The notes beneath the pieces are model-generated. The model saw only the letters and a list, made by a program, of their open reading frames with translations, had not been told where the DNA came from and did no database searches. A stretch of 28,281 bases of DNA from Chrysochromulina tobinii (taxonomy: Eukaryota > Haptophyta > Prymnesiales > Chrysochromulinaceae): contig JWZX01002480.1 in the NCBI GenBank assembly GCA_001275005.1, forward strand, positions 1 to 28,281. The letters are read 5' to 3'. Shown piece by piece: positions 25,861-28,281 of this stretch. Each line of letters begins with the position of its first letter. The stretch's first letter is position 1. A program made the translations under genes and the position numbers.

Positions 25861-28151
25861 CGATACGACTGGGTAAGGGAGCCGGGGGCTAGACCAGCCT
25901 CATCCGCGCCTGTCTCGAGAGCATCGGTCCCGACCGTGAGCGAGTCCGAGGCGTCTCCAACCCGGGCCTTCGATTTCGCTTTCGCCTTCAAGTGGTCGAC
26001 GTAGAAGGGGTCGTCCAGCTTGAGAGATTCCCAGAGAGCCGTGGGAGGTTTGCCTTCATGCGGCCTGAAGGCTCCCGCCATGTCGCCGCGGGCGTGGCGC
26101 TTGCGTACGATCTCTGTTTCCAGAGCTGATAAGCCCTCGATTGGGGCGCAATCCGCTGGGAGCAGGGGAACACGTAGGTTACGAGCAGACGGATCGGGGT
26201 CGCGGATAAGGGTGGTCAGCCGGTGCCGAATAGCGGTCAGAGCCGCCCGAAAAAGGTCGGCACAGGCATCGAGGTGCTCATACTGGTCGAGAAGCAGAGG
26301 GAGACCGGCCGCGAGCTTGAGCTTGGATATGTAGAAGTCCACGAACATTGGCCAAGAATAGCCTGGTTGCCCGACGGGCAACGCTTGAGGCAATCCAATG
26401 GCCACGAGGAGGACATTGACGAAGCTTTTGACGCGCTCGACATTGCTGAGCTGAACAAAATAGTTGACCTTTGAGATGGTTTCGCGCGCCGAACTGACGT
26501 TGACGCACGCCGTCCAGGTACCCGCGCCGTGGGGCTGCTCAAAAAGGTCCATCTGATCGACCTCGAAGCGGAGGAAGTGGGCGAGGAGTGAGTTGGAGTC
26601 CTCTCGTGCGATGGGCGTGGCGAACGAATATCTTGTCATATGCCCCGGTAGGACGGGCGCAGGTCCGGAAGTGATCATGCGCAACGTGCGGTTAAAGTAG
26701 TTGTATAGTTGCGGCCTGAGACTGTTGATCGCAACGCAGGTAGCATTCCGCGCACTCGCCGAGTCCGAACGCTTATGGTCTGGATGCAGCAGGATGCGAA
26801 TGGCTAGCACGCACTCCCCAGGGGCGAGGATGGAGGCGATACCATCAAGCTGACCGGCCTCCGAGGTGAGGTCGAATCGTCCCAGTGCAGCCTCAACGTC
26901 CTTGAAGGATTGCTTGGAAAGCGCGATGCCGTCTGCATCAGTGCCCCCACCGGGGGCGCCGCCTCCCACGACGTTGTTGACCGCGCCAGCGCCAACTTGA
27001 GACATAACAGCGTTTTCAGCCAAGATGGCCGATGTCACGTCGTCCACGGTCGGGTTGGCTTGAGCGAGTACCGTGTTGATCGTGGGGAGGCGACTGGCTA
27101 GCTGGGTCTCCAGCCGGTCAAGCGTGTCAGCTAGCCGAGCATCGTGCAGTTGGGGAGGTAGCATGGCCTTTTGAAGAATGCGAAGAACGCCGGCAATCTG
27201 GCCTTCGCACGTCCCTAGGTCGATAATAGCGGCCGCCAGCGTGGGGTAGCGAGGGCGGATGAAATGAATCCGCTCCTCTTCCACTGCTGCCTTGTCGTCT
27301 TCCGATAGTCTGTACCGCAGCCCAGCTTGCAACTCCGCGAGAACAGACGCTTGATCCGCTGAGTGGGATCGGAAGGCAGGCGGTAGGATCGAGTTGATGA
27401 GCACTTGGCGGAGAGACGATGCAAGCACTGCGTCTCGAGCAGCGTTGGTGCCACGAATCTCTGCAGCCACGATCAAGGAAGGTGCTGTGGCAGAGAAGCG
27501 GAGAGGGTTTCGGCCGACGGGACCGAGAGCGCCGGACAGCAAAGTGATCGCAGCCCACGGAGCAGTACGAGCACGGGGGCCGGTAGTGATCTCTAGGCTG
27601 GGGATGGAGGCCGCGGCCAGAAAAGAGACTTCATCGAAGCGCGCTCGAGCCGCGGCGTGGGCGGCGCCCGCACCGGGCGCGGTGAGCGCTGGCGCAGGGT
27701 TCCAATCGGCTGCAGCGATAAGCAGCAAGTTCGGGTTCTGCACGGGGAGGCTGGCGATCACATCGTGAAGCTCGGCCGTGGTGAGGTAGTTCGCTCCGGG
27801 AGGAGCCAGGCCGGAGGCGCAGAGTTCAGAGAGCATTCGGCTCCAGTACGCGGCGTGAAGCCGTAGCGTAAAGGGGTTGATGGCACGAGCCGCAGTCTGA
27901 TCAGCGGGTAAAGAAGAGACTTTGCAGCGAGTGCCAAACGCGTAAAGGAAAGCGTGGAAAGGCAAGGAAACGTGGGCGCCCGGCGGAGCGCCTGGCGCCG
28001 CCGCGACTGCCTGCCACTGCAGGAAAGAGCCCGTGGCAGCGACGAGCGGATGCCCTCCAGGTAAGCAGACGGGGTCCTCGTCCTGAAAGGCGTTGCCCGG
28101 AGCGGGCACCGGAAACATGAAGACCGGGACGAGTGGTGGTTGGGCCGCCAT
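25407..28151 (-). CDS. ORF1: Gag-like protein
   Basis: A 914-codon frame from an ATG at 28151, 42 bp downstream of the A1 repeat. No named domain was recognised. The first about 755 residues look like real coding sequence: mixed, partly helical, with segments such as YNYFNRTLRMITSG and WPMFVDFYISKLKL. Beyond about 25880 the frame turns into low-complexity Arg/Ser/Pro and Ala-Lys-Val-Glu sequence, while the overlapping ORF2 frame there shows a Cys/His cluster and a basic Gly-rich run. The natural product is therefore probably Gag ending near 25407, with a fraction shifting into ORF2. First position in the element, size and lack of enzyme motifs support a Gag role; this is inference. Confidence 0.72.
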   Translation of the reverse strand: MAAQPPLVPVFMFPVPAPGNAFQDEDPVCLPGGHPLVAATGSFLQWQAVAAAPGAPPGAHVSLPFHAFLYAFGTRCKVSSLPADQTAARAINPFTLRLHAAYWSRMLSELCASGLAPPGANYLTTAELHDVIASLPVQNPNLLLIAAADWNPAPALTAPGAGAAHAAARARFDEVSFLAAASIPSLEITTGPRARTAPWAAITLLSGALGPVGRNPLRFSATAPSLIVAAEIRGTNAARDAVLASSLRQVLINSILPPAFRSHSADQASVLAELQAGLRYRLSEDDKAAVEEERIHFIRPRYPTLAAAIIDLGTCEGQIAGVLRILQKAMLPPQLHDARLADTLDRLETQLASRLPTINTVLAQANPTVDDVTSAILAENAVMSQVGAGAVNNVVGGGAPGGGTDADGIALSKQSFKDVEAALGRFDLTSEAGQLDGIASILAPGECVLAIRILLHPDHKRSDSASARNATCVAINSLRPQLYNYFNRTLRMITSGPAPVLPGHMTRYSFATPIAREDSNSLLAHFLRFEVDQMDLFEQPHGAGTWTACVNVSSARETISKVNYFVQLSNVERVKSFVNVLLVAIGLPQALPVGQPGYSWPMFVDFYISKLKLAAGLPLLLDQYEHLDACADLFRAALTAIRHRLTTLIRDPDPSARNLRVPLLPADCAPIEGLSALETEIVRKRHARGDMAGAFRPHEGKPPTALWESLKLDDPFYVDHLKAKAKSKARVGDASDSLTVGTDALETGADEAGLAPGSLTQSYRWMNGCLIISAMCWDVPRLWLNTSRSRLEGRMPHAGLSYSRHASRTTAWLAATKRARPATRMPLRLATPSLTSTALLWQRCSRPRPPLSRSPDSTRFRARAAAKAAVKVKAVAEAEAGVEVVAKKTLPTPPLPSPPARHPLQALPAPRSTP
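25860..25899 (-). promoter_or_regulatory. Predicted -1 ribosomal frameshift window between ORF1 and ORF2
   Basis: The ORF2 frame has a stop at 25900-25902 and is open below it. ORF2 has no ATG near its conserved N-terminus. The change from ORF1 to ORF2 frame is one base backward. A run of five C within the ORF1 codons gcc ccc ggc is the nearest slip candidate, but it is not a standard slippery heptamer. Confidence 0.5.
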
Positions 28152-28193
28152 GAGCTTGGCGAGAGTGAAAGGTTGCGCGTAGAGGTTCCCTGT

Positions 28194-28281
28194 TTCACCA
28201 AAAACTGCACGCGCTACGCCACGTACGAGGGCGCGCGCAGGCTAGCTCTGGTCTCCGCATCGTGCGACGCGAACGGAGTTT
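28194..28281 (-). repeat. Split direct repeat A1 (partial, cut by window edge)
   Basis: 88 of 88 bases match A2 at 16472-16559. If A1 has the full 308 bp of A2, it continues 220 bp past the window. The segment directly precedes the ORF1 leader. Confidence 0.9.

Larger units (their letters stand above)
16347..28281 (-). mobile_element. PAT/Kangaroo-like tyrosine-recombinase (DIRS-order) retrotransposon, nearly complete
   Basis: On the minus strand the order is A1 (partial, at the window edge), a 42-bp leader, ORF1, ORF2, ORF3, B1, A2, B2. RT, RNase H and tyrosine recombinase in one element define the DIRS order. Split direct repeats (A1-ORFs-B1-A2-B2) define the PAT, Ngaro and Kangaroo types. 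A methyltransferase-like domain favours PAT over Ngaro. B1 directly abuts A2, as expected if that junction serves as the template for circularisation, so the 3' end should be at 16347 and the 5' end about 220 bp past the window. All three main frames are open and repeat copies are identical, so the insertion looks recent. No integrase, protease of pepsin type or LTR was seen. Confidence 0.9.

Noticed and set aside
16472-28281. The A repeats as ordinary LTRs of a Gypsy or Copia element
   Set aside because: There is no DDE integrase, a tyrosine recombinase is present, and B1-A2-B2 is a split direct repeat rather than an LTR pair.

Overview
The window looks like a nuclear contig from a GC-rich, flagellated unicellular eukaryote. 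A haptophyte or similar alga is the best guess, but this is inferred from gene style and is not proven. Host genes are compact, alanine-rich and mostly intronless. They include a sperm-tail PG-rich repeat protein typical of flagellated cells and a eukaryotic R2TP-associated zinc-finger protein (ZNHIT2).

Host region, about 1-16346. From left to right: a partial WW-domain protein on the minus strand that runs off the left edge; ZNHIT2 (minus); an MFS transporter resembling the SLC18 group (minus); an STPGR/SHIPPO flagellar-type protein (minus); a 1.65-kaa coiled-coil protein with a tropomodulin-like leucine-rich segment, split by one 104-bp intron (plus); a MoaD/MOCS2A molybdopterin synthase small subunit (minus); and a HAD-IIA phosphatase-like protein fused to an EF-hand (plus). 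An 880-bp gap follows. It holds short duplications and a decayed coiled-coil coding fragment.

Mobile region, 16347 to the right edge. This is one large minus-strand tyrosine-recombinase retrotransposon of the DIRS order. Its ends form a split direct repeat, A1-ORFs-B1-A2-B2, as in PAT, Ngaro and Kangaroo elements. The visible repeat copies are identical (80/80 bp for B, 88/88 bp for A). If A1 is as long as A2, the element is about 12.16 kb and ends about 220 bp beyond the window. ORF1 is Gag-like. ORF2 has no ATG start and is probably made by a -1 frameshift from ORF1; it carries a Cys/His and Gly-Arg/Lys nucleocapsid-like segment, an OTU-like cysteine protease and a phage-like methyltransferase fold. 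ORF3 is 2094 aa and carries reverse transcriptase, RNase H, an F-box-like motif and a tyrosine recombinase whose His-Arg-Trp-Tyr spacing equals that of Cre.

The most notable points are: methyltransferase and OTU domains placed upstream of RT; the pairing of a deubiquitinase-like and an F-box-like module in one element; an array of six conserved-stem hairpin repeats and a splice-acceptor-like sequence between ORF2 and ORF3; and, in the host coiled-coil gene, an intron whose 5' end is a near-copy of the downstream exon start, as expected for intron gain by tandem duplication.
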